Assembly: GCA_020638395.1 (NCBI GenBank)
Contig: JACKIP010000001.1
Coordinates: 186,001 to 250,000 of the forward strand
From: Rhodospirillales bacterium
GTDB taxonomy: Bacteria > Pseudomonadota > Alphaproteobacteria > Micavibrionales > Micavibrionaceae
Reading direction: 5' to 3'
Length of the DNA: 64,000 bases
Shown here piece after piece: positions 49,601 through 58,873 of the stretch; position 1 is the first letter of the stretch, and each line of letters begins with the position of its first letter. A program made the position numbers and the translations under genes. The notes beneath the pieces were generated by a model, which was not told the DNA's origin, made no database searches, and worked only from the letters and a program-made list of their open reading frames with translations.

Positions 49601-50817
49601 GGCAGCCTCTCGATCAGATCTTTCCACATTTCCAGAGATAAGTCCGGCGTATATTTCTCGCGCGCGGCCTCTGCTCCCTTATACAGAGCGTGCCAGGCCT
49701 CTCCGTTATCGCGCAGATGCCGGATGGTATTGGCCAGAAAATCTGCCCGCCCCTGCGGAATGGTAATGCCCGCCTGCATGGTTTCCAGCATCACAAACAG
49801 ATCGGACTCCTCCCCGCCGATAAACAGGCAGGGACGCTTGACGGTAAAAATATCATAGATGCGGCTGGGGAGCATTTTACCATGCGCCTCATCCGCCATG
49901 GAAATAATGTGAAGATCACCGCTCTCCAAAAGTCCCTTCAACTGGCGACGCGGCTGGTAGGGGAGAAACCGGATGTTCTCCAGACGTTCGCGTGCACGGA
50001 TTTTAGCCAGCTCAAAAAGTTTCTGATTGCTACCCACAAACAAAAATTCAATGTCATGCTCTGTGCGGTTTAAAATCCTAGCCGCATCAAGGATGGTCTG
50101 ATAGGGGTGCGCCCGCCCCATATTCCCGGCATAAAGAATGCGAAATTTCGCCGGGAGCGCTGCCCGCTCTTCATCCGTTAATTCATGTTTATTATCATGG
50201 TGTTTAGGTTCTTTGCTAGCATCTTCCTTTAGCAAGATACGGTCTGTCCAGTTGGGAATAATATGAATAATTTCCTCAAAAAGGACCTTTCTCAGGAGGA
50301 CCTGCTTCATACAGGCCCCGATAGCCACCACAGCATCACAGGAGCGCATCGAGCGGGCGGTGAAATAGTCCAGCATCCGGTAAAGTCCACGGGGAATTTT
50401 ATAATCCAGCGCCGGGAGAATGTCAGGATACACATCCTGCGACCAGTGAATATGTTTTACTTTCAGGGTCTTGGAGATCATTGCTCCGAAAATAACAAAG
50501 AAAGGTGGATCTGTTTTTGTCAGGAGAATATCCGGTTTTGGCAGGGTCAGAGCCTTGAAAAACAGGCGCAAAGATACGGACATATTTCCTATCATCGAGC
50601 GGGGGTTGCGTGGAGATTTTATTCTTATAATCTCCACCCCATAGGGTTCCTTGCGCACCATCGCCTGTGGTCCGGTTGTCAGAACCGTAACCTGATATCC
50701 TTCTCCGCTCAGATATGTTGCCAGTTCATACAACAATCTCCCCGTGGCTCCGACCGTTGGCGGAAAGACCCGGTTTATCATCAATATTCTGCGCGTTTTT
50801 TTCGGCTTTTTTGTCAT
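49597..50817 (-). CDS. Glycosyltransferase, family 4 type
   Basis: The 406-residue protein has the GT-B fold of family 4: an N-terminal donor/acceptor half with the INRVFPPTVGATGRLLYELA motif, the LLTKTDPPFFVIFGA segment of membrane-linked WcaI-like enzymes, and the nucleotide-sugar half with FRILYAGNMGRAHPYQTIL and FLFVGSNQKLFEL. Its job would be to add a sugar to a lipid-linked glycan on the inner face of the membrane. It overlaps the upstream polymerase gene by 92 bp and the Wzz gene by 4 bp. Confidence 0.9.
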   Translation of the reverse strand: MTKKPKKTRRILMINRVFPPTVGATGRLLYELATYLSGEGYQVTVLTTGPQAMVRKEPYGVEIIRIKSPRNPRSMIGNMSVSLRLFFKALTLPKPDILLTKTDPPFFVIFGAMISKTLKVKHIHWSQDVYPDILPALDYKIPRGLYRMLDYFTARSMRSCDAVVAIGACMKQVLLRKVLFEEIIHIIPNWTDRILLKEDASKEPKHHDNKHELTDEERAALPAKFRILYAGNMGRAHPYQTILDAARILNRTEHDIEFLFVGSNQKLFELAKIRARERLENIRFLPYQPRRQLKGLLESGDLHIISMADEAHGKMLPSRIYDIFTVKRPCLFIGGEESDLFVMLETMQAGITIPQGRADFLANTIRHLRDNGEAWHALYKGAEAAREKYTPDLSLEMWKDLIERLP

Positions 50818-51985
50818 GCTCCTGCCCGGTTAAACCATAACATGCAATCATCATCAAGACGAACCCAAAATCAAGGGACTTATAGCTTGCATAAAGAAAG
50901 ATATCTATGACAAATGGCCAGAAGAGCGCAAGTGCTAAAATGGTATTCTTACGAAAAAGATCCGGAAAGCGGAGCAACAGCGTTCCAAGATATGACAGGG
51001 TTAACAGCATGCCGATCATCCCGGTTTTCAGAAGCGCCGCACTCAGCAGGCTATGGGTATAATTCACCGTCAGACCGCCAACGGCGGGAGATTGCAGCGT
51101 TCCGCCCCATCCCTGCCCGAATAAAAACGTCGGGGTACTTTCCACCACCCGCTCCCAGACGGCTTCCAGTTCGGATAAACGCATATTTGATCCAACCAGC
51201 CGGTTTTTCTCGATCAGAGCGGCCAGAACCGGCCCGACCGCCTCCCCATAGACATAAAAAAGCAGACCCCCGGCGGCTGCGGCCAGACATACCGCCCGCA
51301 AAAGGCTGCGCCGCAGAACACCAATCCCCAGAATGATCCCGCTACAGGCCATCGCGCCAAAACTGGCCCGCTGGACCGCCGCCGCCATCGCCAGAACCGG
51401 CAGAACCATAGTAATCGCTGCGAAAGCCGGCCCCACCGGAGAGGAAAAGCGGAACGCGGACAGGGCATATCCCCCCAGCAATAATGCGGCGAACAGAACC
51501 GTAGGCGCATTCACCAGATACAGCGCATCCAGAATCTGTCCTTCGCCGGAACGGCCGGCCTGCATCGCACTCAGACCGCGCGCGGCAAAGATCAATCCCG
51601 CCACCAGAAACAGCAAAACGACACTCTGCTTCTGCTGTTGCGAAAGCCGGTAAAAAAATCCATAGGTAAAGTAGGGCAATAACAAAAACAAAAACGGAAA
51701 AAGATCACGAATAACGGCACTGATCTCATTTCCCTGCAGAATTGCCATGACGACAGGAGCGCTGAGACCATAAATCAGTAACAAACGCGATGTTTTCATC
51801 CAGAGCGGTTCTGCAGTACGGGGCCGGAGCAGCGCAAATGCCGCCGTCGGAAACCCTAAAGACACTAACAGGCCGCTGCCAACCAGAATTTCCACGCCGC
51901 CGGGCGCATCCGGTGTCGGATAGCCCGCCGCTGCATACAGCAGAACGGCGGCACAGAAGAAAAAAAACCGGACTTTCTGGGGCAT
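50726..51985 (-). CDS. O-antigen polymerase or ligase-like membrane protein
   Basis: The 419-residue protein (ATG at 51985 with AGAGGA about 10 nt upstream; a TTG at 52006 is in frame) has about ten to twelve hydrophobic helices. A longer periplasmic loop with the FLFGQGWGGTLQ and VNYTHSLLSAAL segments, typical of Wzy/WaaL proteins, lies near residues 290-325. It likely polymerises or ligates the repeat unit made by the locus. Its tail overlaps the glycosyltransferase gene out of frame by 92 nt, and the overlapped part is a hydrophilic tail beyond the last helix. Confidence 0.82.
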   Translation of the reverse strand: MPQKVRFFFFCAAVLLYAAAGYPTPDAPGGVEILVGSGLLVSLGFPTAAFALLRPRTAEPLWMKTSRLLLIYGLSAPVVMAILQGNEISAVIRDLFPFLFLLLPYFTYGFFYRLSQQQKQSVVLLFLVAGLIFAARGLSAMQAGRSGEGQILDALYLVNAPTVLFAALLLGGYALSAFRFSSPVGPAFAAITMVLPVLAMAAAVQRASFGAMACSGIILGIGVLRRSLLRAVCLAAAAGGLLFYVYGEAVGPVLAALIEKNRLVGSNMRLSELEAVWERVVESTPTFLFGQGWGGTLQSPAVGGLTVNYTHSLLSAALLKTGMIGMLLTLSYLGTLLLRFPDLFRKNTILALALFWPFVIDIFLYASYKSLDFGFVLMMIACYGLTGQEHDKKAEKNAQNIDDKPGLSANGRSHGEIVV

Positions 51986-52018
51986 GGTTTGTAGAATCCT
52001 CTGCAAAAGTTAAAAATC

Positions 52019-52057
52019 GTCATTTCCCGGATTTTTCCCGCAAATCCGGGCAGTGAC
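52019..52057. repeat. GTCATTTCCCGG palindrome upstream of the polymerase gene
   Basis: CCCGGATTT (left arm, near 52027-52035) is inverted as AAATCCGGG (52042-52050) and the ends read GTCAT..GTGAC. The following GGCTTGAGGAGGTGTCTCAAGATTAT resembles the sequence right of the 39579-39669 element, which shows a shared right flank. Confidence 0.78.
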
Positions 52058-52165
52058 GGCTTGAGGAGGTGTCTCAAGATTATGGGGAACGACTATAACT
52101 ATAAGATTAGAAGGCGTTTTAAATAATTTTGCATTCCTCCCATATGCGTAATCCATTTCTATTCC

Positions 52166-53833
52166 TCAGGACGTTTCTTCACTCAGGACGTCTTTCCGCG
52201 ATAGTTTGCCGATCATGGTTTTGGGCAGAGGGTCTTTCCGGAATTCGTACAGGCGCGGAATTTCCATCGGGGAGAGATGATCTTTCAGGAATGTTTTGAG
52301 ATCCTCTGCGCTCAGATCCCGCCCCTCCTTGCACTTGATCCAGGCTTTTACCACTTCTCCGCGCTGCGGATGGGGGACGCCCGCGACAATGCATTCCTCC
52401 ACACTCGGATGCAGATAGATCGCTTCTTCCACGTTGCGCGGATAGACATTATAACCGTTGGTGATAATCATATCTTTGAGGCGGTCCACAATATAGGTGT
52501 AACCGTCTTCATCCAGGGTGGCGATATCGCCCGTATGCAGCCAGCCATTTTGCAGGGTTTTGGCCGTGGCGTCCGGGTTATTCCAATAGCCTTTCATGAC
52601 CTGCGGCCCTTTGATGCACAGCTCTCCGCGTTCTTTCAGGGTGGTAACATCGCGTCCGGTCTCCGGATCAATCAGCTTGATTTCCGTGCGGGGCAAAACC
52701 ATGCCGATGGATCCGGCGCGGTTTTCCGCCCGCAGCGGATTAACATGGGTAATCGGGGAAGATTCGGTCAGGCCGTAGCCTTCCACCACGGTGCAGCCGG
52801 TCTTATCTTCGAAAGACTTTTTAATCTCGACAGGCATCGGGGCTCCCCCGGAAATACAGGCTTTCAAAGACCGCAGATTATAGCACTCTATGCCCGGATA
52901 GTTGTTGATTGCGTTAAAAATAGCGGGGACAGCCATCATGTAATCCGGCCTTTTTTTGTGGATCAGCCTGATGGTGTCTTCCAGCTCAAACCGGGGAAGG
53001 GCAATAATTTCCAAAGCATTGCGCACCGAGAGATTCATCACCGCCGTCATCGCGAATACATGAAAGAAAGGGAGAATTCCCAGCATTTTTTCCTGTCCCG
53101 GTTTAAAGTCATGGCACCAGAGAGTTCCCTGCTCTGCATTGCCGACAATATTAGCATGAGTCAGCATGGCTCCCTTGGGAACGCCGGTGGTTCCGCCCGT
53201 ATATTGCAGCAGAGCTATATCTTCCAGAGGGTCAATTGAAACCGGTTGCGGGGCCCCGCCGGTTGCGATCAGGGCATCATAGGATAGAATTCTCTGGTCA
53301 TAAGGAACTGTCGAAATATCTTTGCTTTTGAGGAGCGGAAACAGGATATTCTTTGGAAAGGGCAGTAAGTTGGCAAATTGGCTGACAATTAAGGTGCGCA
53401 GGCGTGTATCCCGCAGGCATGCCAAAGCCTTGTCATACAGAAGAGACAGGTCGCAGGTTATCAGAATGTCCGTTTCGCTGTTTTCGATCTGGTAGGCCAG
53501 TTCCTTGACCGGATAGAGCGGATTATAGTTCACAATGGTGGCACCGGTCATGGCAATGGCATAATAGCCGACCAGATAGCTGGGAGTATTGGGCAGGAAT
53601 AACCCGACCTTGGTTCCCTTTCCAACGCCGCGTGCCTGAAGCGCCGCAGCCAGCGCCCGGGCCATCCGGTGAAGAGTGGCCCAGTCATATTTTTTCCCAA
53701 GAAAATCAAATGCCGGGGCAGACGGATACTCGGCGGCGGTGCGTTCCAGAAGGAGGTGCACGGGATGCGCCGGAATATCGGCATACCAGTCTATTTCTGC
53801 AGGATAGGATTTAAGCCAGAGAGGAGATGTCAT
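52166..53833 (-). CDS. fadD: Long-chain fatty-acid CoA ligase (AMP-binding)
   Basis: The 555-residue protein activates fatty acids with ATP and CoA. It has the AMP-binding P-loop motif LLQYTGGTTGVPKGAML, the GYGLTESSPITHVNP motif and the C-terminal A8 motif YIVDRLKDMIITNGYNVYP, read here from separate stretches, with the catalytic Lys near the end (PKTMIGKLSRKDV). The ATG at 53833 was chosen; longer frames upstream enter a repeat. Preference for chain length is unknown. It is divergent from accB, which makes fatty acids. Confidence 0.93.
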   Translation of the reverse strand: MTSPLWLKSYPAEIDWYADIPAHPVHLLLERTAAEYPSAPAFDFLGKKYDWATLHRMARALAAALQARGVGKGTKVGLFLPNTPSYLVGYYAIAMTGATIVNYNPLYPVKELAYQIENSETDILITCDLSLLYDKALACLRDTRLRTLIVSQFANLLPFPKNILFPLLKSKDISTVPYDQRILSYDALIATGGAPQPVSIDPLEDIALLQYTGGTTGVPKGAMLTHANIVGNAEQGTLWCHDFKPGQEKMLGILPFFHVFAMTAVMNLSVRNALEIIALPRFELEDTIRLIHKKRPDYMMAVPAIFNAINNYPGIECYNLRSLKACISGGAPMPVEIKKSFEDKTGCTVVEGYGLTESSPITHVNPLRAENRAGSIGMVLPRTEIKLIDPETGRDVTTLKERGELCIKGPQVMKGYWNNPDATAKTLQNGWLHTGDIATLDEDGYTYIVDRLKDMIITNGYNVYPRNVEEAIYLHPSVEECIVAGVPHPQRGEVVKAWIKCKEGRDLSAEDLKTFLKDHLSPMEIPRLYEFRKDPLPKTMIGKLSRKDVLSEETS

Positions 53834-53994
53834 CCCTACAGGATACATGAAAAATATCAATAAATCATGACCTTTTGCTGGAGGCATGCCCTGCGTCATT
53901 CTGAGCGGAGCGACGGGCGCGAAGAGGGGCAATTCTCGTCAAAGCCGTGTCATGACAAAATTGAGGGGCGGTAAGTTCGGGGTCGTTCCGCCCT

Positions 53995-54023
53995 TTGACA
54001 TCCGCACAAAATTCCTCTAGATA
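53995..54023 (+). promoter_or_regulatory. Promoter of accB-accC
   Basis: TTGACA (53995-54000), a 17-bp spacer and TAGATA (54018-54023) form a sigma-70-type promoter, with a start near 54030, 23 nt before the accB ATG. The -35 is perfect; the -10 is weak. A GTCATTCTGAGCG repeat fragment lies at about 53893-53907. Confidence 0.55.
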
Positions 54024-54052
54024 TGAGAGGTTAAAAAATATCAGGAATAAAT

Positions 54053-54508
54053 ATGAAAATAAATGCCAAGGCAATCCGCGAACTGGCGGATCTACTCGAT
54101 GAAACCGGATTGACAGAGATTGAAGTCGCCGACGGCGATCAATCCATTCGTGTTAATAAAGGCGGAATGATGGTGGCAGGCAATAGCGGCATGCACCTGT
54201 CAATGTCATCCGATCCGGCGATCCCTCAGGTTGCAAACAGTTCGGCTCCGGTCACCACTGCCGGGGACGATCATCCGGGGGCGGTCACATCTCCGATGGT
54301 GGGAACAGCCTATATGGCAGGCGAGCCGGGGGCAGCGGCTTTTGTCTCCAAGGGAAAAACGGTTTCCGAGGGGGATACGCTGCTGATTATCGAAGCCATG
54401 AAGGTGATGAATCCGATTAAAGCGCCCCGTTCCGGTACGGTCACACACATTGCCGTTGAGAATGGTCAGCCGGTTGAATTCGGCGATGTGTTAATGGTCA
54501 TAGAGTAA
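54053..54508 (+). CDS. accB: Biotin carboxyl carrier protein of acetyl-CoA carboxylase
   Basis: The 151-residue protein carries biotin for acetyl-CoA carboxylase, the first step of fatty acid synthesis. It has an N-terminal helical region (IRELADLLDETGLTEIEV), a Gly/Ala/Ser/Pro-rich linker and a C-terminal biotinyl domain (about 78-151) with the biotin Lys in IIEAMKVMNPI and the thumb-containing SPMVGTAYMAGEPG. AGGAA lies 6 nt upstream. accC follows after 3 bp. Confidence 0.96.
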   Translation: MKINAKAIRELADLLDETGLTEIEVADGDQSIRVNKGGMMVAGNSGMHLSMSSDPAIPQVANSSAPVTTAGDDHPGAVTSPMVGTAYMAGEPGAAAFVSKGKTVSEGDTLLIIEAMKVMNPIKAPRSGTVTHIAVENGQPVEFGDVLMVIE

Positions 54509-54511
54509 AGC

Positions 54512-55861
54512 ATGTTTAAAAAAATCCTTATCGCCAACCGCGGCGAAATCGCGCTTCGTATTATCCGTGCCTGCCGGGAAATGGGAATCGGGACGGTTGC
54601 GGTCCATTCCACCGCAGATGCTAATTCCATGGCGGTGCGTCTGGCAGATGAATCCGTCTGTATCGGGCCGCCTGCGGCAAAAGACAGCTATCTTTATATG
54701 CCTGCGATTATCTCCGCGGCTGAAGTGACGGGAGCCGAGGCCATCCACCCCGGCTATGGATTTTTATCGGAAAATTCCTCATTTGCCCGCATGATTGAAG
54801 CCCACGGATTCACCTTTATTGGTCCCAAGCCCGAGCATATTGACATGATGGGCGACAAGGTTATGGCCAAAAAGACTGTGAAAGAACTGGGTCTGCCGGT
54901 CGTTCCCGGTTCTGACGGCGCACTGGAATCTGTCGACGATGCCCGCCGGATTGCCGAAGAAGGCGGCTATCCGATGCTGATTAAAGCAGCCAGCGGCGGC
55001 GGCGGTAAAGGAATGAAAGTGGTGCGCAGTGCGGCGGACCTTGATGAGGCTTACCGGACGGCGCGCTCCGAGGCCAAAGCCAATTTCGGTGATGATACCG
55101 TCTATATGGAAAAATATCTGGAAAAACCACGCCATATCGAGATCCAGATTTTTGGGGATACGCACGGGAATGCCGTCCATCTGGGGGAGCGTGATTGCTC
55201 GATCCAGCGCCGTCATCAGAAACTGATAGAAGAAGCTCCCTCCCCGATCCTGTCGGAGAAAGAGCGAGAGTATATCGGGTCTCTGTCTGCAGATATGGTC
55301 CGTAAATTGGGCTATCGTGGAGCCGGTACGATTGAGTATCTTTACGAAAACGGCGAATTCTATTTCATGGAAATGAATACTCGTATTCAGGTAGAGCATC
55401 CAGTCACGGAAATGATTACTGATATTGACCTGATTGCGGAGCAGATCAATATTGCTGCTGGTCATCCGCTTAGTATGAAAAAAGATAATCTGCGGTTGCG
55501 GGGCCATGCTATTGAAATCCGCATCAATGCCGAAGATCCCGACACGTTTATGCCGTCTCCCGGTATGATTAAGCAGTTTCATGCGCCGGGGGGATTGAAT
55601 GTCCGTCTGGATAGTGCCATCTATCAGGGATACACAATTCCGCCCTACTATGACTCAATGATCGGCAAACTGATTGTCAAGGGTCGGACCCGGGATGAAT
55701 GTATTGCCCGCCTGAAACGCGCAATCCGGGAAACGGTGATCGAGGGCGTTAAAACGACCCTGCCCCTGCATTACTGGATTTTGGAGCAAAAAGAATTTAT
55801 CAATGGCGATTACACCATTCATTGGCTGGAGAAGAAGCTGAAAGATAAAGAAAAAGAGTAG
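54512..55861 (+). CDS. accC: Biotin carboxylase of acetyl-CoA carboxylase
   Basis: The 449-residue protein carboxylates the biotin on AccB using ATP and bicarbonate. It is an ATP-grasp enzyme with the start KKILIANRGEIALRIIRACRE, the ATP-binding glycine loop GGGGKGMKVV, EKYLEKPRHIEIQ, the ERDCSIQRRHQKL segment, and FMEMNTRIQVEHPVTE for metal and biotin. The length is standard. It is co-transcribed with accB; the aroQ gene that often precedes them is at 7586 here. Confidence 0.97.
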   Translation: MFKKILIANRGEIALRIIRACREMGIGTVAVHSTADANSMAVRLADESVCIGPPAAKDSYLYMPAIISAAEVTGAEAIHPGYGFLSENSSFARMIEAHGFTFIGPKPEHIDMMGDKVMAKKTVKELGLPVVPGSDGALESVDDARRIAEEGGYPMLIKAASGGGGKGMKVVRSAADLDEAYRTARSEAKANFGDDTVYMEKYLEKPRHIEIQIFGDTHGNAVHLGERDCSIQRRHQKLIEEAPSPILSEKEREYIGSLSADMVRKLGYRGAGTIEYLYENGEFYFMEMNTRIQVEHPVTEMITDIDLIAEQINIAAGHPLSMKKDNLRLRGHAIEIRINAEDPDTFMPSPGMIKQFHAPGGLNVRLDSAIYQGYTIPPYYDSMIGKLIVKGRTRDECIARLKRAIRETVIEGVKTTLPLHYWILEQKEFINGDYTIHWLEKKLKDKEKE

Positions 55862-55864
55862 GTA

Positions 55865-56665
55865 ATGAAAAAGAATCTGGGCGCTTTTTACGACGAAACC
55901 AGTGACTTTCAACAGGCGCAGTTTAATTATCTGACAAAATTCATAAAAGACCATCTGCCGGTTGAAGCGATTGAAACATTGCTGGATATCGGGGCCGGGA
56001 CCGGAAAGCGCACCAAAGACTGTTTTGATATTTTCCCATCCCTCAGCCATATTCTGGCGCTGGAACCAGATCCGGATATGTTTGCACAGGCTATTCATCA
56101 CCATAATGATGAGCGGATTGAGTATCTGCGCAAATCGGCGGCGTATATTGGTCAAATGCCGCGGGAATCAGGGCCGTTTGATCTGGTGTTATCTCACTGG
56201 ACGTTGCACTGGATCCAAAATAAAACCGCATTGTTCAAAGATCTGGAACGGGTTGTGGAGCCGGGCAGCTATTTTGTGCTTTCAAGCTGTGAGCGGTTGC
56301 CGCAGATTTTGGAAGATATTGATTTGTATGTGCGTTCGGAGCTGGGGATTTCCCCCAGCGGAGAGTCGCCGTTTCATTACCAGACACGATCCGAGTGGGA
56401 AGCTTTGCTGAAAACTCATGGCTGGACTATCAAAGCCGCGGAGAATTTTACCGTCGATCACGTTGTAAGGGATGCCAAGGAATATCTGGAGCACTGGTTT
56501 ACGACCAGCACCGGCAAATCAACCTATAACCGCCATCTGGTAGAGATCAGCGATCTGGCCCGCAGTGATCTGGTCTGGTTTATGGAGCGGAAATACGGCA
56601 GAGGGGAAAAATCTGCAGGCCTGCAATTCAATGAAGATGTCGTCTTTATTGTAGCGGAGAAGTAA
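55865..56665 (+). CDS. BioC-like SAM-dependent methyltransferase
   Basis: The 266-residue protein has a class I methyltransferase domain (about 40-150): motif I LLDIGAGTGKRTKD, the acidic ALEPDPDM, and FDLVLSHWTLHWIQNK, the SxxxLHW type found in BioC, which methylates malonyl-ACP in biotin synthesis. The C-terminal region is longer than the core. It begins 3 bp after accC, so a link to biotin or fatty acid synthesis is plausible but unproven. Its stop overlaps the YgjV-like gene end by 20 bp (convergent). Confidence 0.78.
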   Translation: MKKNLGAFYDETSDFQQAQFNYLTKFIKDHLPVEAIETLLDIGAGTGKRTKDCFDIFPSLSHILALEPDPDMFAQAIHHHNDERIEYLRKSAAYIGQMPRESGPFDLVLSHWTLHWIQNKTALFKDLERVVEPGSYFVLSSCERLPQILEDIDLYVRSELGISPSGESPFHYQTRSEWEALLKTHGWTIKAAENFTVDHVVRDAKEYLEHWFTTSTGKSTYNRHLVEISDLARSDLVWFMERKYGRGEKSAGLQFNEDVVFIVAEK

Positions 56666-57164
56666 GTCGCGCTGCATCCTCTTTTTTGATTTTGCGGATC
56701 GTAAAGATATTGGCTCCCAGATAAAACAGCTCCAGCAGCGTGCCGCCAATGGACCCTTGCAGAAGGTTATGCAGAAACCAGAAAGATGTTCCTATAAACA
56801 GGGCATAGCGCATCGGCAGCCGTTCGAGGTAAAACATCGCATAGGTTCCGATCAGCCCGGCAATAATCGGGAGGGCATCAACCCAGCCGTGTATATAAAA
56901 ATACCCCAGAGGAATATAGGCAGCAAAGAACAAGGGGGCGAGAGGCCGGACCTTCTTGAATATGGATAAGAACGATCTTATTCCGGAAAATGATGCCGCG
57001 CCTGTTCCGACATACGCTCCTAAAAAGAAGAAATGCAGGGCCATCGCAAAGGAGGCAATTCCGATCAATAATTTCAGGGCAATATCGTCTTTAGACAGAT
57101 AAGCCGCAATCCCCAGAAGAAAACCGAGAATTCCGATTGCCTGGACGATGTACTCAAAAGGCAT
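56646..57164 (-). CDS. YgjV-family inner-membrane protein
   Basis: The 172-residue protein is almost wholly made of about six hydrophobic helices and fits the YgjV family (Imp-YgjV). Segments such as IGILGFLLGIAAYLS, ALHFFFLGAYVGTGAA, GLIGTYAMFYLE and FWFLHNLLQGSIGGTLLE are typical. The function is unknown; it is not a clear transporter. The short C-terminus is cytoplasmic and charged. Confidence 0.82.
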   Translation of the reverse strand: MPFEYIVQAIGILGFLLGIAAYLSKDDIALKLLIGIASFAMALHFFFLGAYVGTGAASFSGIRSFLSIFKKVRPLAPLFFAAYIPLGYFYIHGWVDALPIIAGLIGTYAMFYLERLPMRYALFIGTSFWFLHNLLQGSIGGTLLELFYLGANIFTIRKIKKEDAARLTSPLQ

Positions 57165-57277
57165 GCCCTTTTATAGAGGAGAAAAAAGGATTCGTCAAAA
57201 ACTCTATGAAAAACTTTAATATTTTCTTTAAATAGAATATAGTATAATCAGGTTGTAAAATTTTTTGGGTATTTTAG

Positions 57278-57754
57278 ATGGGTTTGGGATTAGGCAGACT
57301 ATTTCATCCGATACTGGTTTTGTTCGGTTTATCGAAAAAGCCGCAGGAGTCCGTATACGTAGAAGAAACTCCGGTTGAGCCAATTGAGGGAACACACGGA
57401 CTAATCGATGCGGAAGGCGTGATCGCCCGCGAGAAGGATAAAATTGCGCTGATTATAGATTACGAGTTTGCGGATCTTCCGGTCTGGGTTGAATGGGACG
57501 TCGATCTGCAACAAATCAGCATTGCCCAGAATGGCGGGGCAGTTGCGATTTTAAATACAATTTTAACTGAAAAACAGGCAAAAGACTTTGAAAGTACGGA
57601 CAAATTGTTGTTATGTACCAATATCGGCGAGGAACGTGTGGTTCACACATTGCCCTTGATTTTGAGAAACAGTAATGACAATGATGTAACAATTGAAGAG
57701 AATATGGCCGGATTTGGAAAAGAACTGGCTGTTGGTGCTGTAACAACAAAATAG
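57278..57754 (+). CDS. Hypothetical protein, small
   Basis: I do not recognise this 158-residue protein. It has a short hydrophobic start (LGLGRLFHPILVLFGLS) that could be a membrane anchor, then a beta-rich, acidic domain with FADLPVWVEWDVDLQQISI and VAILNTILTEKQAKDF. The flanking DNA is AT-rich. It is followed by a tiny gene 25 bp downstream, so the two may form a pair. Confidence 0.6.
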   Translation: MGLGLGRLFHPILVLFGLSKKPQESVYVEETPVEPIEGTHGLIDAEGVIAREKDKIALIIDYEFADLPVWVEWDVDLQQISIAQNGGAVAILNTILTEKQAKDFESTDKLLLCTNIGEERVVHTLPLILRNSNDNDVTIEENMAGFGKELAVGAVTTK

Positions 57755-57779
57755 ATAAAAACAAAAACAGAGGTGTGAA

Positions 57780-57968
57780 ATGACAACCATTTATGCGTTA
57801 ACAAAACATACAGATCTGGCGAGATTTGAGGGAGCCCTCGAAGAGGTTCTGGGGGGTGCGACGCGTTTTGCCGGAAGCGGCAGCGGCGACAGCCTGTCTA
57901 TTCAGAGGGAAGAAGGGGTTGGCCCGGCTACTCCCGGAACGTCGTCTGATCTTAAATTTTTCTTTTAG
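57780..57968 (+). CDS. Hypothetical protein, 62 residues
   Basis: A ribosome site GAGGTG lies 6 nt before the ATG, which supports this short frame. The product begins MTTIYALTKHTDLARFEGAL and ends in three Phe; the middle is Gly/Ser-rich. No domain is recognised. It follows the 158-residue gene closely. Confidence 0.5.
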   Translation: MTTIYALTKHTDLARFEGALEEVLGGATRFAGSGSGDSLSIQREEGVGPATPGTSSDLKFFF

Positions 57969-58126
57969 GAACAAAAAAATCTAGCAAAGGGACGCTCCGC
58001 CTGCAGGCGGTCTTCCTTGTTGTCGTTTCCCGGCTCCGTTCGTGTAATCCATGTGTTCGTTATTTTTCTGGCGATTGTGCCATGCTTTGAATGGTCAAAG
58101 GCTCTGGCGTGAGGTATACTCCCGGA

Positions 58127-58873
58127 ATGTCGCTTGAATTGCCTTGTATTACGCTGGTAGATGATGATCTGAATATCACCGCCTCTTTGAAGATGACGCT
58201 TGAGTCGCAGGGATTCAAGGTTTCCGTCTGCCATGATGGGGAAGAGGGATATAAATCCCTGACCCAGACGCCGCCGGATGTTGCGATTCTGGATATCAAA
58301 ATGCCCCGGATGGACGGGTTGGAGCTGCTGCAGAAATTACGGGCGCAGGACTACACACATCCGATTATCATGTTGACGTCGAAAGATGATGAGGTCGATG
58401 AGTTAATGGGGTTTCGGCTGGGAGCCGATGATTACATTACCAAACCGTTTTCGCAAAAATTACTGATTGCGCGTATTCGCGCCCTGATAAAGCGCCATGA
58501 GAGAGTTGGTCTTTTCCGGGATAGTGCCGCCACGGGGGGCGATTTATCGACCGATCCGCAGGAGCGACTGGTACGGGGCGATTTAATTCTGGATGATGCC
58601 CGCCATCTGTGCATCTGGAAAAACCAGCCGCTCAGCCTGACGGTGACGGAGTATCTGCTGGTGAAAACTCTGGCGGGGCATCCGGGGCATGTGAAAAGCC
58701 GTGACCAGCTCATGGATGCGGCTTATGGCGATGATATTTACGTCGATGATCGCACGATTGATTCTCATGTCAAAAGAATCCGGAAAAAATTTAAAAATCT
58801 TGATGAAGAGTTCGACCGGATTGAAACCCTCTATGGGGTGGGATACAAATACAGAGATGACGACCCGGTTTAA
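58127..58873 (+). CDS. chvI: ChvI-type response regulator
   Basis: With the start at 58127 the protein has 248 residues (an in-frame GTG/ATG further upstream at 58091 is less likely). The receiver domain has TLVDDDLNI, phospho-Asp in VAILDIKMPRMDG, Thr/Ser in IIMLTSKDDEVDEL, and Lys in YITKPFSQKLL, all close to ChvI. The C-terminal winged-helix domain (about 150-245) has DDRTIDSHVKRIRKKFK. ChvI controls envelope and acid-stress genes in alphaproteobacteria such as Agrobacterium and Sinorhizobium. The kinase gene overlaps it by 17 bp. Confidence 0.9.
   Translation: MSLELPCITLVDDDLNITASLKMTLESQGFKVSVCHDGEEGYKSLTQTPPDVAILDIKMPRMDGLELLQKLRAQDYTHPIIMLTSKDDEVDELMGFRLGADDYITKPFSQKLLIARIRALIKRHERVGLFRDSAATGGDLSTDPQERLVRGDLILDDARHLCIWKNQPLSLTVTEYLLVKTLAGHPGHVKSRDQLMDAAYGDDIYVDDRTIDSHVKRIRKKFKNLDEEFDRIETLYGVGYKYRDDDPV

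Noticed and set aside
58721..58857. Longer N-terminus for the sensor kinase from 58701
   Set aside because: That stretch overlaps the DNA-binding domain of chvI and has no homology; the start at 58857 directly precedes the first membrane helix.
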